Source of the DNA: Candidatus Methanomethylicaceae archaeon
GTDB taxonomy: Archaea; Thermoproteota; Methanomethylicia; Methanomethylicales; Methanomethylicaceae
Length of the DNA stretch: 33,418 bases
Direction of reading: 5' to 3'
NCBI GenBank assembly: GCA_025057955.1
Contig: JANXER010000001.1
Location: 13,499 to 46,916, forward strand
Numbering within the stretch: the stretch's first letter is position 1; each line of letters starts with the position of its first letter. Below, piece after piece: positions 22,012 to 30,144 of this stretch. The notes below the pieces were generated by a model that was not told the DNA's origin, made no database searches, and saw only the letters and a list, made by a program, of their open reading frames with translations. The position numbers and the translations under genes were made by a program.

Positions 22012-23177
22012 TATTCAAGACCCCTTTCTAAAATTGAATTAAGTTCAAGTATAGAGGCCTTCATTCCTGATGTTGAAGGAACATAATGAACTGCTTTACA
22101 AGAGTTGCATGCCATATGACTATAGCCAGATAATTGAAGTGGATATACCACCATACAAGTATCTTTGAATACTTTACAACCAGCCCCCTCTATTATTTTC
22201 ACATACTCTTTGCATTTTTCATAAACCCCTCTTGAGGTCCATATCCAAAATCCACATCCCCTTCTTACTCTCCTTCCTTTGATGGCTCTAGCTAATTCTT
22301 TTATTTCTTGAGGGCTACAATGTGGACAACCTATGCAAAATAAATCTGGATCTCCATCAGAGGATAAATTTTCCTTTGTTTGATTCAATTCCCTCCAATC
22401 TATTGATATTTTCTCAGCTTTATCTAAATTCTTAGCGTTTAAATAAAACATTGCTATTCCACCTGATGCAGCTAAGGCAGCCCCCATAATTTTTAATCTA
22501 TCCACATCAGAAGTCCCAAGGTTTTTAAAATATGGTATTCCAGATGGAGCTATTCTACCTATGGTATAGCCAAGCAAGCTAAATTCAAAGGCAGTCCTAG
22601 GCTTAAACTCTAATTTTACAATTATATTTGGTACTCTATTTTCATCAATATGAAGGCCATAATAAGGGGTTCTTCCAGCTATGGCTGCAGCTAAAGCTGA
22701 TGGTCCGCCCTCTCTATTGGTTTTAGCACCAATCACTGAGTTGGCAAATACTACAGCAGAGGATTCTGACCAAGCAATATGAGAGCCTTTTTTTGGTAAA
22801 TTTCCCACTAAGTAGGGAGTACATGTACAAGATATTTCAATGCCCATTCTTTTAAATGCTCTAATAATCCTCATTTGTTTCTCATAATATTCTTCATTAA
22901 TTCCCATTTCTCTCCATTTATCAAGATCCATTCCACATGGATTTATTGTGGATTTTACTTTAGCTTTTGCCCCAATTTCAGCAAGCTCTTCTAAAAACTC
23001 CATTCCAGCATCTCCAATATTATTGTAAGATGCTCCTGAGATTTGAGTGCTCTCTATAGCTATCATTTTCTCTGCTCCAAAAACATCTCCAAGCCCTACT
23101 AATAGCTCCATGGCTTTTCTTAAAGCAGGACCATATTCTCCTGAGAGCATTTTTTCCTCTTCTTTAGTGAGGTACAT
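22011..23177 (-). CDS. Phosphomevalonate dehydratase large subunit (AcnX catalytic domain)
   Basis: Catalytic [4Fe-4S] subunit of phosphomevalonate dehydratase, 388 residues. It begins MYLTKEEEKMLSGEYG, the usual aconitase-X start, and has STQISGASYNNIGDAGMEFL, CTCTPYLVGNLPKKGSHIAWSESSA, GAKTNREGGPSALAAAI, CIGCPHCSPQEIKELA, GFWIWTSRGV, DTCMVVYPL and MACNSCKAVHYVPS. Cluster cysteines are among the CTCTP, CIGCPHC and CMVV residues. The frame is open to 23240 but those residues lie within the UbiD gene; ATG 23177 overlaps the UbiD stop by 14 bases. Organisms with these genes usually lack the eukaryotic-type phosphomevalonate kinase route. Confidence 0.94.
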   Translation of the reverse strand: MYLTKEEEKMLSGEYGPALRKAMELLVGLGDVFGAEKMIAIESTQISGASYNNIGDAGMEFLEELAEIGAKAKVKSTINPCGMDLDKWREMGINEEYYEKQMRIIRAFKRMGIEISCTCTPYLVGNLPKKGSHIAWSESSAVVFANSVIGAKTNREGGPSALAAAIAGRTPYYGLHIDENRVPNIIVKLEFKPRTAFEFSLLGYTIGRIAPSGIPYFKNLGTSDVDRLKIMGAALAASGGIAMFYLNAKNLDKAEKISIDWRELNQTKENLSSDGDPDLFCIGCPHCSPQEIKELARAIKGRRVRRGCGFWIWTSRGVYEKCKEYVKIIEGAGCKVFKDTCMVVYPLQLSGYSHMACNSCKAVHYVPSTSGMKASILELNSILERGLE

Positions 23178-24456
23178 TTCGATTTCCCCACTTAGCTTTT
23201 TCAAATTTCTCCCTAGGTTTATTCCAAGGAATTGTGGCATCTATGCCCACTTTGCATGTGATTAACCTCTCTTGATCAGAGGAAGGATCTAAGCTTGATC
23301 CTCTTGCATTTCTCACAATTATTAAGTCCTCATCCCCTTGAAATCTAGTAGCAATAGCCCATTCCACTTCGTTCATATCATCAATATCTATATCTTCATC
23401 CACTACTACAACATGCTTTAAGCTTGGATTTGAACCAAAGGCTGCTAATATAGCACTCTTTCCATCACCCTCAGATTGCTTTTTTATTGAGACTATCGCA
23501 TTAAACCAACAACATCCACCAATTGTAAGCCTAACTCCTTTAACCTCGGGTATAATCTTAGAAATTGCATCATACATCTTTGCCTCTTTTGGCATTCCCA
23601 TTAGAAGTTTATGTTCTAATCCTCCAGGAAGTATGGCATAGTAAATGGCATCTCTTCTTCTTAAAACTTTCTTAATCTCAACCACAGGCTGTTTTCTCAC
23701 TATATCATAAGTCCCAGTAATATCAACAAATGGTCCTTCATCCACAAATTCATCCTTCTTTATTACACCTTCTATGAGAATTTCCGCATCTGCTGGAACT
23801 AATAAGTCCGAGGTTTTACATTCCACTACTTTGAGCTCACCATTCATTAAGCGATTTGCTACCCAAAGCTCATCCACACCATATTTTGGACTTGTATTCA
23901 CACCCACAAGTACGGCTGGATGTACTCCAATTACTATGGCTATTTTCAAATCCTCTTCATTTTTCTTTGCCTCTTGATATATTGCATATAGATGTCTTGG
24001 GACTATTCTTATTGCCATATGTTTTTTATCCAATAATAATAAACGATGTATAGAAGCATTCTGAAATCCAAATTTACTCTTAGCTATAACTATTCCAGAG
24101 GTTATATAAGGCCCTGCATCCCTTTCATAATGCGTTAGAATGGGAAGAGAAGATAAATCCTCCTCTTCTATTTCAAAATTAGAATTAACTATTTTTGGTT
24201 TAAGCGGATTATTAATAGCATCTATCATTTTTTCATAATAGTTATATTTAGTTGCATTAATGCTCTTAAGAACTCTTTCCCTTTTTCCACATATACCAGA
24301 GGCTATGGATAGTAATTTTCCCTTCACTTTATTAAAGAGAAGTATTGGACCACCATCATATTTCTCCATTATAGCTGGAATTTCATACTTTGGAGAGAGC
24401 TCTTCTTGAAATTCTAATATATCATTCTCTCCCCTCAAATAATCCCTTAGGCTCAA
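23164..24456 (-). CDS. UbiD-family decarboxylase, probable trans-anhydromevalonate 5-phosphate decarboxylase
   Basis: Prenylated-FMN-dependent decarboxylase. Adjacent to phosphomevalonate dehydratase, it should turn trans-anhydromevalonate phosphate into isopentenyl phosphate, as in Aeropyrum. 430 residues. Family segments: GGPILLFNKVKGK, YITSGIVIAKSKFGFQNASIHR (substrate/cofactor contacts), MAIRIVPRHLYAIY, IGVHPAVLVGVN, GPFVDITGTYD, LPGGLEHKLLMGMPKEAKMY, KHVVVVDEDIDIDDMNEVEWA and ATRFQGDEDLIIV. TTG 24456 is preceded by GAGGAT. UbiD enzymes need prenyl-FMN made by UbiX, not seen in this window. The assignment to mevalonate rather than another substrate rests on the operon. Confidence 0.9.
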   Translation of the reverse strand: MSLRDYLRGENDILEFQEELSPKYEIPAIMEKYDGGPILLFNKVKGKLLSIASGICGKRERVLKSINATKYNYYEKMIDAINNPLKPKIVNSNFEIEEEDLSSLPILTHYERDAGPYITSGIVIAKSKFGFQNASIHRLLLLDKKHMAIRIVPRHLYAIYQEAKKNEEDLKIAIVIGVHPAVLVGVNTSPKYGVDELWVANRLMNGELKVVECKTSDLLVPADAEILIEGVIKKDEFVDEGPFVDITGTYDIVRKQPVVEIKKVLRRRDAIYYAILPGGLEHKLLMGMPKEAKMYDAISKIIPEVKGVRLTIGGCCWFNAIVSIKKQSEGDGKSAILAAFGSNPSLKHVVVVDEDIDIDDMNEVEWAIATRFQGDEDLIIVRNARGSSLDPSSDQERLITCKVGIDATIPWNKPREKFEKAKWGNRNVPH

Positions 24457-24488
24457 TGCTAAATCCTCAATTAATTAATCAATATTCT

Positions 24489-25058
24489 TTATCTAAAGCT
24501 TTTGCTCAAAGCAATAATTAATGCAGATTTTAAATCCTTCTTCAATCTCTTTATTCTATACTTTGGTGGAATTGGAAGTTTATCCTCCTTCACAAATTCA
24601 ATTCTAACTCGATTATCATTACAAATAGCAAAAAGAGCTTCCTTAGAAATTTCCCCTTTACCTATTTTAAATATAAAGGATTTTGAGGGATAATCTATTA
24701 ATATATTATGCAAAGTCTCTTCAAGATTATGATTTGATATAATTCTTGCCTCTAAGAGATCTCCATCAGCTAATACTACTATTCCAACTCTAACTCCGGG
24801 ATCTATGCCAACTATAACTTCTTCAAATTCCTCCCTTCCCTTACATATGCTTATGGCTTTTAGTGCTGTTCTCTTAGCATTTCCCTCATATAGAACTAAA
24901 TTTTTAATATTCAATCTCTTCGAGGATATAATTGCACAAACATTGCTAGGCATGAATTCATTGCTTTCTAAGAGCACAAAGGGCACATTAAGCTCCTTAA
25001 GTACTTCTACAATTTCATAAGAAGCCTTTATATCATTTGCAATAATACCTATTAACAA
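24489..25058 (-). CDS. RNase H-fold (RuvC/YqgF-like) protein, function unknown
   Basis: About 189 residues. The C-terminal half has EVIVGIDPGVRVGIVVLADGDLLEARIIS, an IDPG motif with the strand pattern of RuvC/YqgF-type RNase H folds, followed by a basic tail (IPPKYRIKRLKKDLKSALIIALSKSF). The N-terminal half is an alpha/beta region (IIANDIKASYEIVEVLKELN, FVLLES). It recalls COG2433-like RuvC-fold proteins but I cannot confirm all acidic residues. TTG 25058 is preceded by CGAGGAG; the frame continues to 25199 but the extra part is antisense to radB. It sits head-to-head with radB and upstream of the mevalonate genes on the minus strand. Confidence 0.65.
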   Translation of the reverse strand: MLIGIIANDIKASYEIVEVLKELNVPFVLLESNEFMPSNVCAIISSKRLNIKNLVLYEGNAKRTALKAISICKGREEFEEVIVGIDPGVRVGIVVLADGDLLEARIISNHNLEETLHNILIDYPSKSFIFKIGKGEISKEALFAICNDNRVRIEFVKEDKLPIPPKYRIKRLKKDLKSALIIALSKSFR

Positions 25059-25077
25059 AGCTCCTCGGGGATTATAT

Positions 25078-25767
25078 TTGCAATACCATAATAAAAAATT
25101 AAGCCTTGGATGTAGTAAGCTAGATGAAATAATTAATGGGGGACTTTCTACTGGGGAAATCACATTAATATTTGGAGAAAGAGGTTGTGGAAAAACCACT
25201 TTAGTATTTCAAATAATTTTAAGAGCTGCATTAAATGGAGAGAAATCACTGCTTATATTTACTGGACCAAACATAACGCTAAAGAGGCTTGAATTAATGG
25301 CTCATAGAAACTGGTCAGAAATAAGCGAGAAAATTTTAATATCAATAATAAAGAATTTTCAAGATCAAGAGCTTTTAATAGATAATCTTGAAGTTTATAT
25401 GCCAGAAGATGTAGCATTATTTATCTTCGATTCCATAACCACTCACTATCGTGCAGTCTTAAGTGAAAAAAGCGAAGAAAATATAGCCTTAAATAAACAA
25501 TTGAATAGAGAGCTTGCTATAATAAAGTACCTCACGGTTAAAAGAAATATATACACATTAATTACAAGCGATATAACTTCTCCACCGCGGGGCTTACAGC
25601 TACAGCCAGTGGCTAGTCAAATATTAACTTATTGGTGTGATAAGATATTAAGGATGGAGAAGCTCATTGGAAATAGAAGAAAAATATCATTAGTAAAGCC
25701 ACAATCAGATAGAAGCTGTATAGTAAGAATAGAAGAAGAGGGACTAATCAATGATGAACATTTATGA
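25078..25767 (+). CDS. radB: RadB-like RecA-fold ATPase (DNA repair/recombination)
   Basis: RecA-superfamily core ATPase without the N-terminal HhH domain of RadA, so RadB-type. 229 residues. LGCSKLDEIINGGLSTGEITLIFGERGCGKTTLVFQII carries the family opening and Walker A (residues 33-41, GERGCGKTT). Walker B is ALFIFDSITTHYRAV. The motif VASQILTYWCDKILRMEK resembles the RadB end. RadB acts as a recombination mediator with RadA in Euryarchaeota. It starts TTG 25078 and diverges from the RNase-H-fold gene, with only 19 bases between the two starts. It overlaps carS by 17 bases. It could instead be another RadA paralogue. Confidence 0.82.
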   Translation: MQYHNKKLSLGCSKLDEIINGGLSTGEITLIFGERGCGKTTLVFQIILRAALNGEKSLLIFTGPNITLKRLELMAHRNWSEISEKILISIIKNFQDQELLIDNLEVYMPEDVALFIFDSITTHYRAVLSEKSEENIALNKQLNRELAIIKYLTVKRNIYTLITSDITSPPRGLQLQPVASQILTYWCDKILRMEKLIGNRRKISLVKPQSDRSCIVRIEEEGLINDEHL

Positions 25768-26233
25768 AATCATAATTTCATCGATAAAAATAATCATTCC
25801 AATTTATATTGCAAATGCTGTTCCAGTGTTATTTAAAGGAAAGAGACCAATAGATTTTGGAAGATCATTCATTGATGGAAAGAGATTATTTGGTGATGGA
25901 AAGACCTTTGAAGGATTTATATCTGGAGTTTTTTTTGGCACAGTGGCAGGAGCTATAGTCTATAGCACATTATATGGTTTTATATTATCCTTAGGAGCTC
26001 TTCTCGGAGATCTTTTTGGTGCATTTATAAAAAGGAGACTTGGGCTGCCCAGGGGACATCCATTTCCAATTTTAGATCAACTAGATTTTGTTTTTGGAGC
26101 TTTATTATTATTCTCACTATTTCATCCAATCATATTTGAGCAAGCTCTTTTCATAATTTTAATAACACCACCAATTCATATAATATCAAATGCCATTGCA
26201 TATTTATTTAGACTAAAGCCAAATCCTTGGTAA
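25751..26233 (+). CDS. carS: CDP-archaeol synthase (CarS)
   Basis: Integral membrane enzyme that adds CTP to digeranylgeranylglyceryl phosphate (unsaturated archaetidic acid) to form CDP-archaeol for polar lipids. 160 residues, several membrane helices. The family signatures are IANAVPVLFKGKRPIDFGRS, DGKRLFGDGKTFEGFISGVF, LGALLGDLFGAFIKRRLGLP and PILDQLDFVFGALLLF. The start overlaps the radB end. Together with the nearby mevalonate genes it shows lipid genes clustering in the window. Confidence 0.95.
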   Translation: MMNIYEIIISSIKIIIPIYIANAVPVLFKGKRPIDFGRSFIDGKRLFGDGKTFEGFISGVFFGTVAGAIVYSTLYGFILSLGALLGDLFGAFIKRRLGLPRGHPFPILDQLDFVFGALLLFSLFHPIIFEQALFIILITPPIHIISNAIAYLFRLKPNPW

Positions 26234-26234
26234 T

Positions 26235-26555
26235 TTAGTTAAATTTTATCCAAATTAAAGCTTCCAAAAGTATTAATGAAATTATGGAAAGAGATGCTGC
26301 TAATAGAAATCTCATTTTTGCACCACTTATATCAAAGGTTTTTCTCATGGCACCTTCAAGTAGCACAAATCCAATGCCACCTAGTATAATTAAGAAGAAG
26401 GAGGATAGGAATTCCAAAATAGTTTCTGCAGTGCTTGATTTAGCTATAGTTCCAGCTGAAGGACCCATTATAATCAAAAACATCCCTCCACTCATAATGA
26501 AGGCCATGGCTATGATGCCAATTATAGGCAGAAATTTATTCAGTAAATCTCGCAT
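26235..26555 (-). CDS. Small membrane protein, three predicted helices
   Basis: 106 residues, function unknown. Hydrophobic segments at about 10-29 (LPIIGIIAMAFIMSGGMFLI), 45-66 (LEFLSSFFLIILGGIGFVLLE) and 82-102 (FLLAASLSIISLILLEALIW) predict three membrane helices; polar loops are short. Convergent with carS, its stop one base away. I see no recognisable domain. Confidence 0.55.
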   Translation of the reverse strand: MRDLLNKFLPIIGIIAMAFIMSGGMFLIIMGPSAGTIAKSSTAETILEFLSSFFLIILGGIGFVLLEGAMRKTFDISGAKMRFLLAASLSIISLILLEALIWIKFN

Positions 26556-26692
26556 AATCTCTCCTCACTCTGAAATTATTATATCATATATTTAATTTAT
26601 TTCTATGTATATTACATACTTTTTCTAAAAAATACATTCTATACTTTTTACTTACATAAAAAACATAAATATGTTTATATCTTAGTTACCCA

Positions 26693-27922
26693 ATGATGCA
26701 CCCATCTAAGGATATAATGTTTAAGAAGAGCAAAATACTTGAGGGGAAAAAAATAGCCCTCTGTACTTGTGGAAGTGTAGCTATACTAAAGGCTCCAGAA
26801 TTAGCACGTGAGTTAATGAGAAATGGAGCAGAGGTTTTTGTAATAATGTCATATAATTCTCAAAGGCTAATTTCTCCAATAATGTTGGAATGGGCAACTG
26901 GAAATCCCGTAGTTACAGAAATTACTGGAAAAATAGAACACATAATGTTAAGTAAAAGTGTGGATCTTGTAATCATAGCTCCAGCCACTGCTAATACCAT
27001 TGGTAAAATAGCAGTAGGAATAGATGATACTCCAGTAACCTCCTTGGTATCCTCAGCATTAGGATTTGGAGTACCAATTTTAATAGTTCCAGCAATGCAT
27101 GGTTCCATGTATAAAAATCCCATGGTATTGAAAAATATGGAGAAGCTAGCCTCAATGGGAATAAGAATAATTCAACCAGAGATGGTTGAAGATAGAGCTA
27201 AGTTTCCTGATATAGAAGATATCATGGAAGAAGTAATAGCAATACTTCATAAAAAGGATCTTACTGGAAAGCGGATATTAATAACCGCTGGACCAACAAG
27301 ATCCTATATTGACTCTATAAGATTTCTTACAAACTCTAGCTCAGGGAAAATGGGATATGCTTTTGCTAAAGAAGCTTATGCAAGAGGAGCAAATGTAACG
27401 CTCATATCAGGGCCTTCCAATATTCATCCACCTAAAAAAATAAGAACAATATATGTTGAAACAACTGAGGAAATGCTCAATGCTGTGAAAAATTGCCTCT
27501 CTGAAAGTAAATATGATATAATAATAATGGCAGCTGCTCCATTGGACTTCGCAGTAGAAAATAAACATGAAGGGAAAATATCTAGCAACTCCTCTCTAAC
27601 CATTAAATTAAATCCACTTCCAAAAATAATAGAAGTAGCTAGAGAGATGGCAAAAGATGCCTTTATAATAGGATTTAAGGCTGAATATGGCTTAAGAAAA
27701 GAGGAGTTAATTTCTAAAGCTAAAGAGAAATTGCTCGAATGTGGAGCAGATTTAATTATTGCTAATGATTTATCCACACCATTTACAGGCTTCAGTTCAG
27801 ATACTAATGAAGTTTATGTTATTGATAAATTTGGCTCAGTAATTCATATGCCACTTGCTTCCAAGCGAGAAATTGCAAGTAAAATATTAGATATTTACGT
27901 GAGGTTATGTAAAAATGTATGA
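26693..27922 (+). CDS. coaBC: Bifunctional phosphopantothenoylcysteine synthetase/decarboxylase
   Basis: Adds cysteine to 4'-phosphopantothenate using CTP and then decarboxylates it to phosphopantetheine; FMN-dependent. 409 residues. The CoaC part (about 20-190) has KKIALCTCGSVAILKAPELAREL, the catalytic-His segment GKIEHIMLSKSVDLVIIAPATANTIGKIA, and PAMHGSMYKNPMVLKNMEKL. The CoaB part has RILITAGPTRSYIDSIRFLTNSSSGKMGYAFA, IMAAAPLDFAVE and IGFKAEYGLR. The frame is open from ATG 26693, but a second ATG at 26717 with AAGGATAT upstream and a TATA-like TTTATAT at 26674-26680 make the shorter start plausible. First gene of the CoA operon; overlaps the next by eight bases. Confidence 0.95.
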   Translation: MMHPSKDIMFKKSKILEGKKIALCTCGSVAILKAPELARELMRNGAEVFVIMSYNSQRLISPIMLEWATGNPVVTEITGKIEHIMLSKSVDLVIIAPATANTIGKIAVGIDDTPVTSLVSSALGFGVPILIVPAMHGSMYKNPMVLKNMEKLASMGIRIIQPEMVEDRAKFPDIEDIMEEVIAILHKKDLTGKRILITAGPTRSYIDSIRFLTNSSSGKMGYAFAKEAYARGANVTLISGPSNIHPPKKIRTIYVETTEEMLNAVKNCLSESKYDIIIMAAAPLDFAVENKHEGKISSNSSLTIKLNPLPKIIEVAREMAKDAFIIGFKAEYGLRKEELISKAKEKLLECGADLIIANDLSTPFTGFSSDTNEVYVIDKFGSVIHMPLASKREIASKILDIYVRLCKNV

Positions 27923-28772
27923 GGCTTATGTTCCAGCTCATATAACAGGATTTTTTAAAATTCATCTTTCTGATAATCCATTATTCACAGGATCAATAGG
28001 TGCTGGAATATGTTTGGATTTAGGATTAAGAACTTTTGTTAAAGTGGAAAGAGGAAGTAACATAAAGCTATTTTTCAATGGTAGTGAAATTGATTCAGAA
28101 ATCATAAGAATTATATTGAATAAAATGGAAGTAAATGATGAAATCTCAATTATTGCAAAACAAGAGTCTCCATTTTCCATAGGTTATGGATATGGAATGA
28201 GTGGAGCATCAATATTGGGGCTTGCTTTAGCAATTAATAAAGCCTTAGGGGAGCCCTTTAAAAAAGAGGATATTGGAAGAATTGCACATGTAATAGAAGT
28301 TGAAGGGAAAACTGGATTGGGAGATGTCTTAGCACAAATGGTTGGAGGATTTGAACTAAGAACTAAACCTGGAGCCCCTGGCTTTGGAGAAATAAAAAGA
28401 TTATCCCATCCAGAAGGATGGCTTGTGGTTACTACACCAGTGAAAATGAGGAAAACTTGCGATTTAATCGCCAATTATCATAAGATTAATGAAGTTGGAG
28501 ATTTATGCTATAAGGAATTTCTAAAAAATCAAAATATAGAAAATTTCATTAGAATTTCTAAATATTTCTGGGATAGATTAGAAATAATAGATCAAGATCT
28601 TATTAAAGTTGCAAAAATTTATAAAAATTATGGAATAGAGCATATATCCTTCAAAAAGGGAATTGTATATGGTATTGTTCGCAATGAGGATTTTCCATTG
28701 GAAAATGGAGTTTTTGAAAAAAATGGAATCAAATTAATTGTCTCAAGAATTTCCAATAGAGGTGCTTATTGA
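27915..28772 (+). CDS. Pantoate kinase (archaeal GHMP kinase)
   Basis: Phosphorylates pantoate to 4-phosphopantoate, the archaeal entry to CoA in which phosphorylation precedes condensation with beta-alanine. 285 residues. The GHMP pattern is VPAHITGFFKIHLSD at the start, then the nucleotide loop GYGYGMSGASILGLALAIN, and EGKTGLGDVLAQMVGGF. The first motif matches pantoate kinases. It is embedded between coaBC and the phosphopantoate ligase gene with overlaps on both sides, confirming pathway membership. Confidence 0.93.
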   Translation: MYEAYVPAHITGFFKIHLSDNPLFTGSIGAGICLDLGLRTFVKVERGSNIKLFFNGSEIDSEIIRIILNKMEVNDEISIIAKQESPFSIGYGYGMSGASILGLALAINKALGEPFKKEDIGRIAHVIEVEGKTGLGDVLAQMVGGFELRTKPGAPGFGEIKRLSHPEGWLVVTTPVKMRKTCDLIANYHKINEVGDLCYKEFLKNQNIENFIRISKYFWDRLEIIDQDLIKVAKIYKNYGIEHISFKKGIVYGIVRNEDFPLENGVFEKNGIKLIVSRISNRGAY

Positions 28773-29548
28773 TGGGAGTTAAATTAAGAATTCCTGAGAA
28801 TCATCCAAGAGCGAAATCGCTCAAGGAGAGAATGTTAATTATAGAGTGTGAGAAAAAGGGCATTGTTGCAAAGGCAGGACTTATAGCTCATGGAAGAGGG
28901 GAGGCCTTTGACTATATTATAGGTGAAAACACCATACCTCCTGCGCTTTTTGCAACAAAGGCTGCAGCAGCTGCTATGTTATTAGCAAAAAGGCCTGTGA
29001 TTTCAGTTAATGGAAATGCGGCAGCCTTAGTACCTAAAGAGTTGGTGATGCTGTCTAAAGAACTTAATGCTCCATTGGAAGTAAATTTATTCTTTAGAAC
29101 TAAAAGAAGGGAGGAGGCCATTAAAAAGCATCTTTTGGCTCATGGTGCAGAGCTTATTTTAGGGGTTGGAAGGGATGCAAGTGCCATAATACCAGAGCTA
29201 TTTAGTGAAAGAAGAAGAGTTGATCCAAGAGGCATATATTCAGCAGATGTTGTATTAGTTCCTCTTGAGGATGGAGATAGAACATATGCATTGAAGAAAA
29301 TGGGAAAATTTGTAATTGCCATTGATTTAAATCCTCTCTCAAGAACTGCTCAAACTGCCGATATAACAATAGTGGATAATATTGTAAGGGCTATTCCAAA
29401 TATGTTAAGATTCATAGAAGAATTAAAAGGAGCTTCATTAGAAGATTTGGAATCGATAGTTTCTAGATTTGATAATAAGAAGAACCTCTCTGAAACTATA
29501 ATCTACATAAGAGATAGATTAACAAAGCTGAGTAGAGAGGGAAATTAA
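28772..29548 (+). CDS. 4-phosphopantoate--beta-alanine ligase
   Basis: Joins 4-phosphopantoate and beta-alanine with ATP to give 4'-phosphopantothenate; the archaeal replacement of PanC. 258 residues. RIPENHPRAKSLKERMLIIE at the start, then GLIAHGRGEAFDYIIGE, KRPVISVNGNAAALVPKELV, RREEAIKKHLLAHGAELILG and RRVDPRGIYSADVVLVPLEDGDR match the archaeal family (former DUF137). ATG 28772 is chosen because GAGGTG stands six bases ahead; a TTG lies one codon before. It overlaps the kinase stop by one base and is followed immediately by the S-component gene. Confidence 0.94.
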   Translation: MGVKLRIPENHPRAKSLKERMLIIECEKKGIVAKAGLIAHGRGEAFDYIIGENTIPPALFATKAAAAAMLLAKRPVISVNGNAAALVPKELVMLSKELNAPLEVNLFFRTKRREEAIKKHLLAHGAELILGVGRDASAIIPELFSERRRVDPRGIYSADVVLVPLEDGDRTYALKKMGKFVIAIDLNPLSRTAQTADITIVDNIVRAIPNMLRFIEELKGASLEDLESIVSRFDNKKNLSETIIYIRDRLTKLSREGN

Positions 29549-30103
29549 TTGAAGAGGCGCACCATATCCTATATTGCACTATTTGGAGCACTCTCAATAA
29601 TAATGAGCTCTATAAGGGTTTCCTTTCCATTGGGGAATCCAAACTTAGGATCAACTCCTGTCTCTCTATCAGCCATGGTATTGAATGGATCTGCTGTTTT
29701 CATGGTAGGAATAATAAAGGGAATTGGAGTTTCCCTATGGACTGGTCAAGCACTGTTAGAATTACCAGCTGGATTTGGGGATGGAATCATGGGAATTTTC
29801 ACATGTCTTCTATGTAGAAAAATGAGGAAAACTTATGCAATTATTCTAGGGCAAATTTCACGCTATATATTCACCTCAGGAATGATAGCTCTAACTTTGG
29901 GAACTCTTCTTCTATTATCACCAGATGTAGTATTGCCATTAGTTGGAAAAATTATACCACCTAATCTTCAAACAAATTTATTACTTTCGAATATTATTGC
30001 AATATGGTCGGCCATGGTTCCAGCTATAACTGCATCCATAATTGCAAATGCACTACTATCGGCCATAATTAGTTTTGCTCTTGAAAAATATGTAAATCCT
30101 TAA
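29549..30103 (+). CDS. ECF-type vitamin transporter S component, probably for pantothenate or a precursor
   Basis: An integral membrane protein of 184 residues with about five or six hydrophobic helices. RRTISYIALFGALSIIMSSI near the start, then GNPNLGSTPVSLSAMVLNGS, then LPAGFGDGIMGIFTCLL are like S components of energy-coupling-factor transporters (small substrate-binding membrane units). The gene begins TTG directly after the ligase stop, so it is co-transcribed with coaBC, the kinase and the ligase. The substrate is unproven; context suggests pantothenate, pantoate or beta-alanine. The EcfT/EcfA module is not in the window. Confidence 0.7.
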   Translation: MKRRTISYIALFGALSIIMSSIRVSFPLGNPNLGSTPVSLSAMVLNGSAVFMVGIIKGIGVSLWTGQALLELPAGFGDGIMGIFTCLLCRKMRKTYAIILGQISRYIFTSGMIALTLGTLLLLSPDVVLPLVGKIIPPNLQTNLLLSNIIAIWSAMVPAITASIIANALLSAIISFALEKYVNP

Positions 30104-30144
30104 ATCCCTCCATTAATTTATATAATTTCTTGGGGCATTAATTA

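Noticed and set aside
25059-25199. Longer N-terminus for the RNase-H-fold protein
   Set aside because: The added residues are antisense to the RadB N-terminus and Walker A; TTG 25058 has its own ribosome site.
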